Notes: generated by a model from the letters alone, not told the origin. DNA of 64,000 bases from Chiua virens (GCA_019787685.1 JAHNUO010000003.1:620001-684000), one strand, 5' to 3'; positions 45,471 through 57,193 are shown, numbered from the stretch's first letter. Numbers and translations: made by a program.

Positions 45471-46351
45471 CTACGATAATCCCAACGCATCGACGACCGT
45501 CTGCACCTGCGCCTCCGTCGACATTTCGACCGACACTGTCACTACGCCCGGTTCGCTCTCCGGACTCTCCAACGCCAACATCTGACTCGCCAACATCCCC
45601 GCCTTCATAAAATGTCCCCGCCGTGCCTCCATCCGCTTCATCAACACCCCCTCGTCCCCTTTCAGATACACGAAATGCGTCGCCGGAAACGCCTCGCCCG
45701 CCCCTCGCAACACCACGCGATACGTCTTCTTCAGCGCCGAACACGCCACGACCACGCCCTCCCGGCAGCCCTCCCGCTGTCGCTGCATCCCTGCTACGGC
45801 CATCTCGCGGACAGTCGCGAGCCACGGCTGGCGATCACCGTCATCCAACGGCTCCCCTCTTGCCATCTTCGCCACGTTCTTCGCCGGATGTAAATCATCC
45901 CCGTCCACAAACGGCACGTCCAACACCCCCGCGAGCGCCCTGCCCAACGTCGACTTGCCCGTCCCGCACACGCCCTATATCAGACCCATCTGGTCAGCAC
46001 ACGGACGTATTCCAAGCGGGTGGGGCCACGAGACGTCCAGGTGGGATCGACATCACGGACCCAGACTCGCGTGCTGATCGCACCGGTGGTTGACACCCCG
46101 ACCCGCGGTCTGTCGATCGCTGTCCGACCGGATGGGTTTCCAGAGCTGGCTTGATAACCGCTTATCGGCGATGAAAGGACACGCACCATCACGATGACGA
46201 TGTAGCTTGATCCGGTGGTATCCCCGTTGAGAGCGACACGCGGCTCTGGCGATGGTTGTGGGCTGGAGGGAGTGATGATCGTTGCCGTTCTCGAGGTCGA
46301 GGTGATGCTGCGTGGAGTGGGCGTATGTGTCTTGTCTACCGAGCTCGCCAT
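45471..46351 (-). CDS. Gluconokinase
   Basis: Phosphorylates D-gluconate with ATP to 6-phosphogluconate, feeding the pentose phosphate pathway. Exon 1 (ATG at 46351) encodes a Ser/Thr/Pro-rich extension of about 50 residues ending SSYIVIVM. Exon 2 continues GVCGTGKSTLGRALA, a Walker A loop. Then come VDGDDLHPAKNVAKMARGEP and WLATVREMA, ACSALKKTYRVVLRG, and VYLKGDEGVLMKRMEARRGH, all hallmarks of bacterial/fungal GntK, ending DALGLS. The stop lies 84 bases upstream of the copper transporter start on the same strand. Confidence 0.93.
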
Positions 46352-46866
46352 GGTACTCCTTGATTGTCTGGTGTAGATCAAATTAGAGATTCTGAACACC
46401 CCCGGAGGCGCGGTGCGGAGTGCTATACGTGGATATAGTCAGTTGTGTCTGACTCTACCTTAGGTGTGAACGGAGCGCTGTACCGATGGCGAAATCCATC
46501 ACGTCCGTCCCTCCGACGACAATCCCTGGGAGCATTCTTCTATCCATAAATTCATCTATAATTACAGACACTTTAGATGGAGTATGTGACGTAGCTAGAC
46601 AAGCATCCAAGGGGAAGCTGACGCTGCTTCGTAAGCTACAAGATTACCTGACAGTTGTCAGGCGGCACATCTAAAGCGGGCGAAATTATACCGGCTGCAT
46701 AACAAAAGGTCGTTTAGAAACAAGTAAGACACACGTATGGTATGGGTAAATGGGTAAAAATGCAGACAGATATAAAATCAGTAGTACCGGTGTATCAACG
46801 GGAATTAGAAGAACGTGAGAGCAAAAGGAACCCAGTTCCGAAAGAAAACGAATGGAGAAATTTGTG
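46352..46866. other. Intergenic, no supported gene
   Basis: Holds an open frame of 62 codons on the plus strand (46486-46674, MAKSITSVPPTTIPGS...) with no recognisable family. It lies between the 5' end of the gluconokinase gene and the 3' end of the next minus-strand gene, so it contains the gluconokinase promoter. Confidence 0.4.
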
Positions 46867-49137
46867 TTACAGTGAATCCGTTCTTTGGGTACCTTCGGGT
46901 GGTGACCGTGCGTGTGGAGGCGTGGAGAAATCGATGGCATTGTACGCTGGCGGAGCATCATATGTGGAATCATACGGGTTCGCGAAGTGGTCCTCGTCGT
47001 CAAATACGCGGCGACGGTGTGCACGAGCAATGTCACGCATCCAGTTGACCAGTTGGCCAGGATCTTTTTCATGTCGGGGCCGCCGGCCATCCTCGGCACC
47101 ATCAATCTGCGTTGCTATGGATGGACCCGGCTGCGCAGTCGACGGCCGAACTACACGCGGCTGTGGCAACGACTGGGAAGCCACCACCTGCGAGAACGAA
47201 TGTCCATGGTGTTGTTGCATCGCTGACGGCGATCGTGAGATGGACTCTGGCGTCGGTGGTAAGCTCCGTTGATGCGCTTGGGATAATCGCCTGGTCTCTA
47301 AAATCCGGCTATGCGACTGCGATGATTGGACAATGAAATCACGAAGCGGAGGTGTTGGTAATTGCCGTACATTAGAGGCCATACGCGTAAGCAGGTTTCC
47401 ATTGGAAGGATCGTCTTGATCATCCGCGGATGACGATATCGGTGATTGGGCGCTGTGGCGGAGCTTTGGTGACGAACTCGACCGGTGTAACCAGGGTTGA
47501 ACGGAAGGTGAAGGAGGTTGATAGGATGACGGGGGAGAGGGCAATTCTCGTCGAGCACTTGACAGTGTTGATACGGGAAACGCGGAAAGTGGTATACATT
47601 CGGAAGAGGGCATGGGAGAAAGCGTACCCGAAGAGGGTGCCAGCGGTGAACTGACGCGTGTGGTTTCGATGCTACTGCGAGCGATGCTGTTCTCTGTTTC
47701 TTCAAAGAGTGATGCACCGTCATAGAATCCTGTCGATGGGGCAGAGGACGGGCCGGAAGAGGGGGTAGGAGGGGAATACGCAGAGTCGGACGAAAAACTA
47801 GTAGCCGTACTCGGGCGCGGGGGAAGATCGAACCCGTCGGCTGACTGCGAACGCAAAGAAGGGTAGAGTGGTTCTCCGTACACAATCTTGCGCCATTGGC
47901 GTGCTGATGCAGACAATTGGGGTGGTTCTGAGGTGTCGAGAACGTCGGCATCCTCCCCGGCATTGACAACACCTTTGTCAAATGCCGGCGTTTTAAGCGA
48001 GGGATAGAGGGGTTCACCGTACATAATTTTTCTCCACTGCCGATTAGAGGCGCGGGAAGGTAAAGCACGATTGAGAGAGTCGCCCGACCGACAGTCAAGA
48101 GTAGCTGGATTACGATCGAGGACCATCCAATCCTCGGGCTCGGTGACGAGCAAAAGAGCGGTGACGAAAAGATAGTCGAGGAGAGAGAGAGAGATACCGG
48201 CATGGTCGAGGCGTGGTAGAGATTGGTGGAAACTGCCCAAGGTCTCGAACACCTTTAGTGTGGGTGCTGTGTCGGCACTGTCAAAGGACTCTAGGGTTGC
48301 TACGGCGCCCTTGCAGCTCGGTGTTGTACACTGGGAAAAACTGTCAGAGGTGGAGTGCAGGCGAGGGAGAGAGGGGTACCGAATACATATTCCCCTCACG
48401 TTTCCATTTGAGGGCATGTGGATGATGAGGGATGTGAAATTTACGCGAGCTGGTGAGGTGGTGAGATGCTGTGGAGGGATACGCATAATAGCGGGATACG
48501 CACGATCCTAGGCCGCTGGGTCTGAGAAGAGTGGAGGTTTCTCTCCAGCGAAGGCTGTCCATTTGAAAGGTCGGCCCCTGGGCGGCATCTCTGCCCTTTC
48601 CTTTGAGAGGAAGGTCCTTGGGCCAGCGAATGTCGGCGATTTTGGCGGAACCGTCCCAGGGATCTGAGCGCCAAACGGTGGTGGAGGAGCCGACTGTTTC
48701 GACGGCATAGAGGGGTTTGTCAGAGTCGGCGTCGGTCGCGACGGCGTCGAGGAAGGAGGAGGAGGAAAAGGAGAGGAGGAGGAGGGGAGGCTTTTTCTGT
48801 GTAGCCATGTCATCCGCGATTTCGAGACGGTGGAGACGTGGGAATATGGTGGAGTGTTTTGAGGGTACGTCGAGGATAGAAGGGGCTCTGTTAGGACCGG
48901 GGAGAGGGCAGGTACCGGATCGGAGGGGAAGGGTGCCTAGGGTGGAGAAGGATCTGGACAAGCGCTGAACTGGGGGAGGTACAAAGGAAGAAGGGGTATC
49001 AGATACGGGCGCTCTATCCATCGGAGAGAGGTCGGAGGATAAGAGCGAGTGAGAGTCACACAGTGTAGAGAGGTCGTCGTCGTCGAGGAGGAAGGATGCT
49101 AATGACTCCCTCGCTTGCTCGTAAAAAGGCACATCAT
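46867..49137 (-). CDS. Hypothetical mushroom protein, DUF-type domain with duplicated motif
   Basis: Two main exons are joined at about 48396/48330 (WKREGNMYS + CTTPSCKGA). A beta-rich domain (PLYAVETVGSSTTVWRSDPWDG and following, IPHHPHALKWKREG) matches an anonymous family common in Agaricomycetes, similar to DUF6593-type proteins as I remember them. Then follow a hydrophobic stretch (LLDYLFVTALLLVTEPEDWM) and a disordered, Pro/Ser-rich tail to 46867. The motif QWRKI(M/V)YGEPLYPSL occurs twice, 47 residues apart. The start is uncertain: the frame is open to about 49137, where an acceptor (AATAG) suggests a small upstream exon. Confidence 0.6.
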
Positions 49138-49450
49138 AACTCTATTACCTCCCTCTCACACGGTCATCGCAGTCACTTTGTCCTCTCCAACCAGCGGTCA
49201 CGGCGCAGTGCACTTGGCTCAATTCGGACTTGCCTCGATCGAACGCACGTTCCGTTCGACGTCGGCTAGTATTTCGATTGAAACCTGAGACGAACTGGTA
49301 TCCATTTCGGTCCGAGCGCTCGGAACGACAATCCCATCGGGCGCATCACTTCGTTGCATTCAACCGTGTTTGTGGCGGCGCTTTACCCAACCTCGACAAA
49401 TTTGTATCACGTACAAACAAATATCAACGTCTCCTTTCCTCTTCACCATC

Positions 49451-49893
49451 ATGTCCACCGCTGCTGGGTCTGTATCAATCTACTGTCATTCATCTGATGC
49501 ACGTGCTGATACCCATCTCTCAAGAGCACCCTCTAATGGGTCCAATGCACCCGTGAACTCGCCACCCAAGGACAAGGGAAAAGGCAAGAGCGCCGTCGTC
49601 TCACCCGACGTGTCCATGGAGGAAGATGACGAAGACGACGAAGAAGACGAGGAGGAGGAATACGAAGCAACAGAAGGGGTACGCGAAACGCCGTCTCTCG
49701 TTCAACGTATTCTTACGCCTTGTTTCAGGAGGACGAAGAGGAAGAAGAAGACGAGGATCCTGAAATCGATCCTTCCGCAATCGTTGGAAGGCGTACGCGG
49801 GGCATAAAAGTCGACTATTCCTCAAAGGAAGCACACGAAAAAGCCGGTCTCGACCCACAGGCAGCCGACGACGAGGACGACGAGATGAAGTAG
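49451..49893 (+). CDS. CHZ1: H2A.Z-H2B histone chaperone CHZ1
   Basis: Small acidic nuclear chaperone that delivers H2A.Z-H2B dimers for exchange by SWR1. Starts MSTAAGSVS at 49451. A Lys/Pro linker is followed by a long Asp/Glu run, and a 50-base intron (after EYEATEG) joins to more Glu. Then comes the CHZ motif DPEIDPSAIVGRRTRGIKVDY, ending DDEDDEMK at 49893. The CHZ motif is diagnostic. The N-terminal 30 residues may contain a further intron, so the exact start region is less sure. Confidence 0.85.
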
Positions 49894-50683
49894 ACTCTTC
49901 CTACTCGTCAAAAAAGAACAACGCTTGCCATTTGTACTGTTCTCGTTATCATGTCGCTGATACTGAGAAAAAAAAACAATATCAATGATTTACATCATAC
50001 TCTAGCCACGCGTTGGTCGAGGCTATCCAGAGACGATAGGTTGTACGTTAACCTGAACTCTGCCCTTTATGATTCCCTGGCAACGGGGTGAGCGCCGTTC
50101 TGCCTATCGCTCTGACCCGACGACAAGCTTGCCTTGCGGCTCATGTCGCTGGCTATACCAAAATTCCGTCCAGTGTGCTAAAAATGCTTATCGCAACTTT
50201 ATCCCAGCAAAGCAATCTTGAGAGACCCGGTAAGGCCTACAAGAGTTGCCATACAGAACGTGTTTCATGTACACCACCGTTTGAATGATCTCCGAACAAT
50301 CCCAAATGATCTGTGCGGCGTGTTGTACGTAGCAACGGACGCCACAACTTCTGATAGATGCAAAGACTGTCTTGGCGCGTCAATGCAAGTTTCCATCCTT
50401 CCTAGCCATGACATTGGATTGATGTAAATGAATTCATGCATTACTAGAGATTGTAGATAACATCGACTCATCGGATTCGTCGTATAAATAAAACGTCCCG
50501 TCCACATCACAACCCCACCGATTAAACGAACAAAAGATAACAAGGTCAAACCCATATACCAGACCAGTTGTCCAACCAGTACACTTTTATCTCAAGCGCT
50601 CACCAGAGCACACACCGCATCAAACATTTCATCAAACCCTAACGGGGAGAAACGGATGAAGGGAGATGACTGGGAGAACAGCA
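49894..50683. other. Intergenic, no supported gene
   Basis: About 790 bases between convergent CHZ1 and the HAC1-type gene. Short frames only (at most 97 codons) with no family resemblance. It holds both 3' untranslated regions. Confidence 0.45.
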
Positions 50684-51847
50684 TTAAGAATACAAGTCAC
50701 TTGATGAAGCTGTCTGAAATGAGGGTAATCGCGGGGGGAGAGGGGATGTAAAGGCAGGTGATCCGAAGGTAGTGTCCATCTCCATCTCTGCGAGGACTTG
50801 TTCTACCCAGTTGACGACGTCGTTCCCATTCACGCCATCGCCCAGGCCAAGTCCTTCACAAGTATTGGTATCTGTCTTGGTCAGCACCTCCTCCTTGCCG
50901 AGTGCATCTTCTGACGAAGTGCTAAAGCTCGGAAGAGTGCTAGGGCCAAGCGGTGGCGACGCGAGGATTTCCGCGAACAGACGCGTAATGGCAACGTCCG
51001 AGGTTGCCTCGTCTTCGGGCTAAAGGGAAAATGTGAACGGGATGAAAAATACAAAACTACATGATACGAACCACGGTCGTCGTCGCATCATTGGCCAACA
51101 CCTTGCTGTACTCGCCGGTCTCGTCACCATCTTTGCACCACCCACCCGCTGCAGGGATACTGCCGAACGGCCAACAGTATTCACCACCCGTGCTAGGTGG
51201 CGAGTGGGGGAGCTAATGGTTAGGGAGAGGTCGAGTGATTGTTGAGGCAAGATAAATGGTGTCTCGGGGGACGAGGGATCGTGAGATGGTGGCTGTGAAG
51301 ATGAATTTAAATGCGATGGGGAAGCTGTGCTTGGAGCTGATGGAGTAGACATAGTGGAGGTGGCGGGGCTCTGCGCCGCCAGTGCTCGTACAACGGCCTC
51401 ATAGCCTTTTTCAAGAGACCGTATCCGTTCGCGTAATTCTTGATTTTCATGATCACGTTGTTCCTGTTCGTGCTTGCGTACTTGTTCCTGCTCACGCTCA
51501 ATGGAGACGTCTGGCTCCGAGGTGCAAGGAGTCGAGGGTGACATGGTGACATGAATACCTGCGCGGAGACGTCTGTTCTCCTCCTCGAGCTCGGCGACTC
51601 TGCGTTCGAGGTAGACAAATTGTGCCTTTCTACGGTCGCGGGAGTTCTGCGCAGCAATCCTATTGCGGTGTGCGCGAGCTTCTTTGCGTTCTTCGGGGGT
51701 GACGGCGGAACGAGAACGTTTACGAGGGGGCTCGTCGGTAGGGAGAGGGCTGAAGCGGTCGGATGAGGAATCAGGAGATACCGAGCGCTTGGGGGAAGAG
51801 GGAAGAGAGAGGGAGGACGGGTCGACGAAAGCACAAGGATGTGTCAT
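50684..51847 (-). CDS. HAC1: HAC1/Cib1-type bZIP factor of the unfolded-protein response
   Basis: The basic region reads EARAHRNRIAAQNSRDRRKAQ and is followed by a leucine zipper (LERRVAELEEENRRLR), matching Hac1/XBP1-class factors including Cib1 of Ustilago. It starts MTHPCAFVDPSSLSLPSSPK at 51847. Unspliced, this frame ends at 51020 after 275 codons with an unnatural tail. The neighbouring frame, entered near 51150, is protein-like and acidic (AAGGWCKDGDETGEYSKVLA). It crosses an ordinary intron (51071-51020) and continues PEDEATSDVAITRLFAEILA to SSSDLYS at 50684. No GT-AG intron can link the two frames there, so an Ire1-type unconventional intron is expected. ER stress would thus create the activation domain. 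Confidence 0.85.
51148..51200 (-). promoter_or_regulatory. Predicted Ire1 splice region in HAC1 mRNA
   Basis: The 3' site candidate is the loop CTGCAGC (51154-51148) closed by ATCC/GGGT, which fits the CNG|CAGN rule of Hac1/XBP1 introns. 5' site candidates: CGGCAGT at 51165-51159 (consensus loop, weak stem, 11-nt intron) or TAGCACG at 51195-51189 inside a perfect CCACC/GGTGG stem (41-nt intron, loop off consensus); CTGTTGG gives 23 nt. All three shift the frame correctly. A third hairpin, ATACTG...CAGTAT, lies between. Confidence 0.55.
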
Positions 51848-52323
51848 GGTGGTAAGGTGGAAAGGGAAAGTGTAATAATGATATGGTCAAAAGAGACGGG
51901 GTGGCTGCTGAGAGAGCTGCAAGGGGACACGTCGCTGGACACGTAGCACTTTATACACAAAATACACTTGCAAACACGTACAAATTCTTCACAGGGGGAT
52001 CATGATTATGTAATTAATAAACCACAGCCCGTACAGCCATCTAACCCCTGTCTCCTACTCATCATATCTTGGTCTCCTCTCTTTTCTCGTCATATACACC
52101 ATGCACCTCATATCTTACCACAATGACACCCGCTATGTTGACTAATTTCAGGAAGAGGTTACTTGATCCTTTGGTCTGTTGCGCTAGCGTATGCCAATAT
52201 CAGATCGTCGGCAATTTAATTTGCTCACTCTTCTTAGCCTTCCCCCTCAGACACCCCTGATCCAATAATTCATGTCCCTCTCCATCAACACTCTGTACGT
52301 ATGGTGATCAGTGTCAGTGGTGA
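51848..52323. other. HAC1 upstream region
   Basis: Intergenic, about 480 bases, between the HAC1 start and the hypothetical gene on the other strand. No motif I can assign with confidence. Confidence 0.4.
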
Positions 52324-52791
52324 TTGATTGCTCATATCTCGTCAAAGGACACTGACGACGGTGTTGATTTTACGAACCCTCCTACGAGATCCTGCTCGCG
52401 TACCGGTTCGTTGCCGGCAACCCGTAGCATTCTTCAAGTACTATATCCACCGTCTTATTCGGGTACCCCTTCCTTTCCTGATCCCCCGTCTTACTCCCTG
52501 AGCAACTCCACCTCAATGTCCTCATCGGCTACTACTGGTGATGCGCTAAGCCAACTTGATCCTTTAGCCCAGGATCCCTCGCTAACGGGTGTCCCATCAC
52601 AAGTTTCTTCCGGCAGAGTCTTACTAGTCGAACCGAACTCTCCGTTCGTTGGCTTTACCGGAGATCTTTTGGAAGACACAGAACCCCTACCCGCTTATTC
52701 ACGTTTCGATCGACGTCGGCCACGCTTTCCCACCGCGTCTGATGTATTAGGGCCATATCCCCCGATGTCCGTTCTCCGGGTCTCACGATGA
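52324..52791 (+). CDS. Hypothetical Ser/Pro-rich protein
   Basis: 155 codons ending PPMSVLRVSR. Composition is coherent (PPSYSGTPSFPDPPSYSL, LPAYSRFDRRRPRFPTASDV), with PPSY/LPAY-type short motifs resembling arrestin-binding PPxY, so it may be a real gene. A possible first exon starts at ATG 52273 (MSLSINTL) with a donor GTACGT, but it does not join in the same frame. Function unknown. Confidence 0.4.
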   Translation: MIAHISSKDTDDGVDFTNPPTRSCSRTGSLPATRSILQVLYPPSYSGTPSFPDPPSYSLSNSTSMSSSATTGDALSQLDPLAQDPSLTGVPSQVSSGRVLLVEPNSPFVGFTGDLLEDTEPLPAYSRFDRRRPRFPTASDVLGPYPPMSVLRVSR

Positions 52792-53157
52792 AAACTAGAG
52801 TGAGCGAGTGTATCTATTTTCAATTAGTTAGACATTTTGTATAGCCTTCGCCGTAGTCTAGATGAATGATGTCAGTCATCGCTTAGTCATCGACGCAAAT
52901 CGGGATCGAGTACTACCAGGCTAACTTGCACCACCTCTAGAATGTTGTCCCATGCATCTAGAACGAGCGTTTTAGTCTGCAACGTCCGTCGGATGGCCAC
53001 TCTCCATGCCTCCTCAGCCACGTACAAAAGGTGACTTATGACCTTGTGACACTCTGCAGACCAACTCATTCTGAACTCTGTCTTGTAGCCCCACAGGTAC
53101 CCAAGTTTTCGTGTCCAGTTTTCATGCAATGATACTCATTCTTCTAAAGCTGTCATC
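52792..53157. other. Upstream of ferrochelatase, no presequence exon found
   Basis: I looked for an exon encoding a mitochondrial targeting sequence ahead of the first recognisable ferrochelatase codons and found none. A minus-strand open frame of 80 codons (52887-53129) has no known relative. Confidence 0.4.
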
Positions 53158-54403
53158 ATGCTGAACATGGGTGGACCAGCCACGGTACGCGGGCAACCAC
53201 TGTATCCACCACCCTCACCTCCTCGCGTGGCTTCCCACAGGTTCCAGAGACGCACGACTTCCTGAAAAACCTTTTCATGGACGGAGACCTCATACCACTA
53301 CCACTCCAGCGATATCTCGCACCCCTCATTGCCAAACGACGGACGCCCCAAATCGAAAAACAATACGCCGAAATAGGTGGAGGATCGCCTATCCTACGCT
53401 ATACCGAGTATCAGGGCGCCGGGATGTGTGCGTTGCTCGACGAACTCCATCCAGAGACCGCCCCCCACAAGGCATACGTGGCCTTTCGTTATACGAACCC
53501 ACTCACGCAAGAGACCGCCCGCCGGTTGAAAGCCGACGGTGTGAAACGTGCCATCGCGTTCTCACAGTATCCCCAATATAGCTGCAGTACGACGGGAAGC
53601 AGCTTGAACGAAATTTTTAGACGAGGACGCGCTGGCGAGATGGGGGACATCGAATGGACCGTCATCGACCGTTGGGGAACCCACCCTGGCTTCATCGAAG
53701 TGAGTACGAACGTGGTCGCTTGCCGTCTTACACACTCGACATCTCTGGATAGGCCGTGGCCCAGAATATCGAGCTCGCGCTTCAAAAATTCCAACCGTCC
53801 GATCGCTCCGATGTGGTACTGCTATTCTCAGCGCACTCGTTACCGATGTCGGTGGTCAATCGTGGTGACCCGTATGTGCTGGAAGTGTCAGCGTCGGTGA
53901 ATGCTGTCATGGATCGGCTGAGACACTCAAACCCTTATCGCTTGGTGTGGCAATCTCAAGTTGGGCCGTCTGCGTGGATGGGTATGCAAACCGGCGAAGC
54001 CGTCAAGGGACTTGCGCGCCTCGGCAAAAAGCGGGCAATCCTCGTCCCCATCGCCTTCACAACCGACCATATTGAGACGCTCTACGAAATCGATCTGGAA
54101 TACATTAAAGAGGGCGAAGAGGTAAGCGAGTGCCACTCCCGACGTCGTCCTTTGCTAACACAGTTTCCCCTGTTCCATGTTCCAATTTATTAGCTTGGGA
54201 TGGAGATTTACCGCGCAGGATCCCTAAACGAATCTCCGGTGTTCATCCGCGCCTTGGCTGACATTGCAGCGCAACATCTTCGTGACTATGTTTCAGGCAG
54301 GAGTCGGCCGGCTAGCGTACAGATGAGCCTTCGATGCCCTGGCTGTAAAAATGTGACATGTGCTCAACAAAAGCACTGGTTTGCTGGCGCTGGGCAGTTG
54401 TGA
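53158..54403 (+). CDS. HEM15: Ferrochelatase (haem synthesis), N-terminus uncertain
   Basis: Inserts Fe(II) into protoporphyrin IX at the mitochondrial inner membrane, the last step of haem synthesis. Exon 1 as seen begins MLNMGGPAT (53158), then VPETHDFLKNLFMDGDLIPL, GGGSPI, KAYVAFRYTNP, SQYPQYSCSTTGSS, and HPGFIE joined to AVAQNIELAL. The active-site His is in LLFSAHSLPMSVVNRGDPY. WQSQVGPSAWMG, IAFTTDHIETLYEID and the C-terminal CX2CX4C (CPGCKNVTC) for a [2Fe-2S] cluster are present. Introns at about 53191-53241, 53702-53755 and 54121-54193. The mitochondrial presequence and the first few conserved residues are not visible; the true first exon may be upstream and unrecognised, or lost. A partial copy sits at 42395-42860. 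Confidence 0.92.
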
Positions 54404-55035
54404 TGTGTTAAGATAGAAATTAGACAATCTCTTTTAAACTTCAAGTTGTTGAGTGAGGTGGTCTCAAGAACCAACATACTTATTGGTTAAGAAAACATCC
54501 TTGACGTTTGAATAACAAGTACTGGTAGGACCAGCAATTAATAGAATCCACAGAATGCATGAAGAAACACAAGGATTTAGTCCAGTCTCTTGGGCTTTGA
54601 AAAACTGCTTTATTGAAGCTGTCAATACTCCTGCAAGAACACCAGAGCTTTCAAGTTGGACACTGCCATAGGGGCATGGAAGCTCTTCTTCCTTAACACC
54701 TAGGATGTTCTATTGTAACCATTTCTATTTCTATTCTTTATTTAAAATCCCTACCCAATGGACTGTAGATTTGATTTGGATAGGCTGCCCACCCAAATAC
54801 CAAACTGATGTCATAAAACTGGAGTTTTTCACGACCATTCTTCTTTGCCCAGCACATGTTCAGCCATTTGGATCCGTAGAGCAACGCTGTTCGTGACTTG
54901 GAATATAACACACTTGTATTAGCTTTTTTTAAAAAACTCATGGTTATCCAAAATACTTAGATATTAGAGAAGACAATTCCCAGTCCATTGTATAAAACTA
55001 TCCTAGATGAATAAATACTACAAACAAGTCTGATC
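54404..55035. other. AT-rich, CpG-poor intergenic DNA
   Basis: 630 bases of low-CG, decayed-looking sequence between ferrochelatase and the transporter gene. No gene or repeat boundary recognised. Confidence 0.45.
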
Positions 55036-57193
55036 TCATGCACATATCCGAGCTTCACCCTCACGTGTTGTTGCCTTACCCAATGCAAGGAAAAGTGATA
55101 CGACCATGACCAAGGTCCCAAAGACGAGACAGACTACTGCAGGGAGCTTCGTCCGGGAGTAAAGCGGAGCATGAGGGTCAGCGAGCTTGATGTAACATGC
55201 GGCGGGGAAGATGAATGCGAGGGCTGTGGCAGACACACCACCCGTAATCTCGAGGGTTACGCCCAAGTCACACGTGATGAGGGAAACTAGACGCCCAGTC
55301 AGTGTGTTTTCGGTAGGCAATGCTACCAAGAGATCACATACGAAGCATCGCTGCGCAAAGGATGACACTGGTGAAGAATAAATGACGTTGTGGGTTGAAG
55401 CTCTCGTGCGAGAAAAAGTATTGCTCGATGACCTATTTAGTGTGGTCAGACGAGCCAGATCGAATCAATCGAGATGTTTCGTACCTCTCTACAGACAAAC
55501 AACTCTAGAGGAAGGGTAGTAAACATGTTCAATCCGAAGCAAAACCGAGCAACGTTGATCAAGGTATCATTCTGAATTGTTTCATGAGCGTCACGTCATA
55601 CATCACAACATAAAGAACTTACAGGGGAGAAGTTGTTTAAGATATTGCCTCTGGTTTTGTCAGTAAACACCCAAAAGGCGGAGATAGCGAGGACGCTGCA
55701 TGCGACAAGAGAGATTGCGGTCGATATGTGGGTAACGCGCGTAAAGCGATCGAGAGTTGGCGTGCGGAGGCTACCATATATCAAAAGGGAATTGTGGTGA
55801 CAAACGAATGCGAAACTGATGACGCCAATCGCCTGAAATATGCCTGGACCAACAAATGTCAGCCGTTTCGAGGGATCTCCTTTTAGGTCTGGATCCACAT
55901 GTGGACCCTCGATTAGAACGGAAGTGACGATTATCAACATGCCGACGAGCGCCAGGCCTGATGCTCGGGAGAGTTTGTGAATATCACGATGGAGGGAGAG
56001 TGGATAGGATACACAGATGGTGCAGAGTGCTATGATGAATTGTCGGTTGGTGAATATAGATAGGACGGGCATCTTGTAGAGTGTTGGAAATAGCGAACGA
56101 ATGACATGAGGTATAGTATCCCCTGTGTGTATCGTCGTCGTCGATTGCAAAAAGAGAGCGAGAGGAAAACTGACCGATGATGATGCCGAATGCACACATG
56201 CCTTCACCCATGCTGATGAGAATATGAGACTACCATGAAGAACGGAACTCACCGCCGAATGCGAAGGCGAATTGGAAGAGTGATACGGCAGCCCGACCAC
56301 TTTCACCAAAGCAGCTATTCATAATTTCGATATATGAGTTTCTACCACTAAGCTTGGCATTTATCACGACCAGACGGATAGTCCAATCTGTGACACCGCA
56401 GAGAACAATCAGCAAGACTATCCCGAGGAAGAAACCAGCTTGACTGATAGCATATGGTAGACCTTAATTCTGATTGAATACAGTAACTCGTCCCTTGGAG
56501 AAGGTACACACCAATGATGCCTGCAGACCTCGTTAGTTTATGGAAGTCTATATCGGATACAGCTTACCGGCTCCGAGGATGGAATTGGCCATGTTAGCGA
56601 CAGAGTCGAACATGTCCCCGCCAGCATGCTGTTTTGCAGCTACTTCGCTGAGATCAACATCCGACGAGGGGACTTGATCTCCAGACTCATACATTGGTAT
56701 GGTGGAATCCGGAGCCCTCTGAATAGCCGAGGAGTCCAGGAGACCCACAAGCAAGGGCGGTCGTCGTCCCCGTCTCCCGGATCCAGAAGTTCGCGATGTT
56801 CTTTGTTGTTGACGCGAAATTTCGGCCAGCGTCGTATCATCAACGTCATCCGAGTCCAGTTCGTATTCTGTGACTACAGTTCCTGAAACAAGGTGGTGCG
56901 CTGCGACATGAACACGCACCAATTTCTCGACTTTGCATGGTAGACCGCAAGGGCGGGCCTATGACTTGGACCTCCTCTCGAAATCGAACTGTATGCTCCC
57001 CGCGACGAGGTGCGATGGAAATGCTGCTGTGACCATCTGAATCGTCATCTTCCGCAGTCGAGAACAACAAGTGTGAATGATCCTCCGAGTCCCCGACATT
57101 GAGATCCTCGCGTGACCCGTTGAGTAATGGTTGGCTGGCTTCCCCATCGGCCGCAGCGCTTTTGTCTCGTTGCTTTACGGCTTGAGAAAACAT
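55036..57193 (-). CDS. Vacuolar amino-acid transporter, AVT/SLC38 family
   Basis: Secondary transporter of the AAAP family. MFSQAVKQRD at 57193 opens a hydrophilic N-terminus of about 180 residues (acidic, Ser-rich, RRGRRPP). The membrane part begins DSVANMANSILGAG, the diagnostic first-helix motif, followed by helices LGIVLLIVLCGVTDWTIRLV, FQFAFAFGG joined to MCAFGIIIGDTIPHV, FIIALCTICVSYPLSLHRDI, LALVGMLIIVTSVL, GPGIFQAIGVISFAFVCHHN, ISLVACSVLAISAFWVF, VTLEITGGVSATALAFIFPA and VVCLVFGTLVMVVSLFLAL. That is about 11 helices over some eight exons. It most resembles the Avt5-7/SLC38 branch, but the substrate cannot be told from sequence. Confidence 0.9.

Noticed and set aside
45049..45825. A 258-codon minus-strand frame covering both the CTR exon and the gene for gluconokinase in another phase
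   Set aside because: Only the part from the internal ATG at 45387 is real (CTR exon 1); the upstream part is a shadow of the gluconokinase exon.
52887..53129. Minus-strand open frame of 80 codons before ferrochelatase
   Set aside because: Reasonable composition but no ATG context, no splice partners and no known relative; left unassigned.
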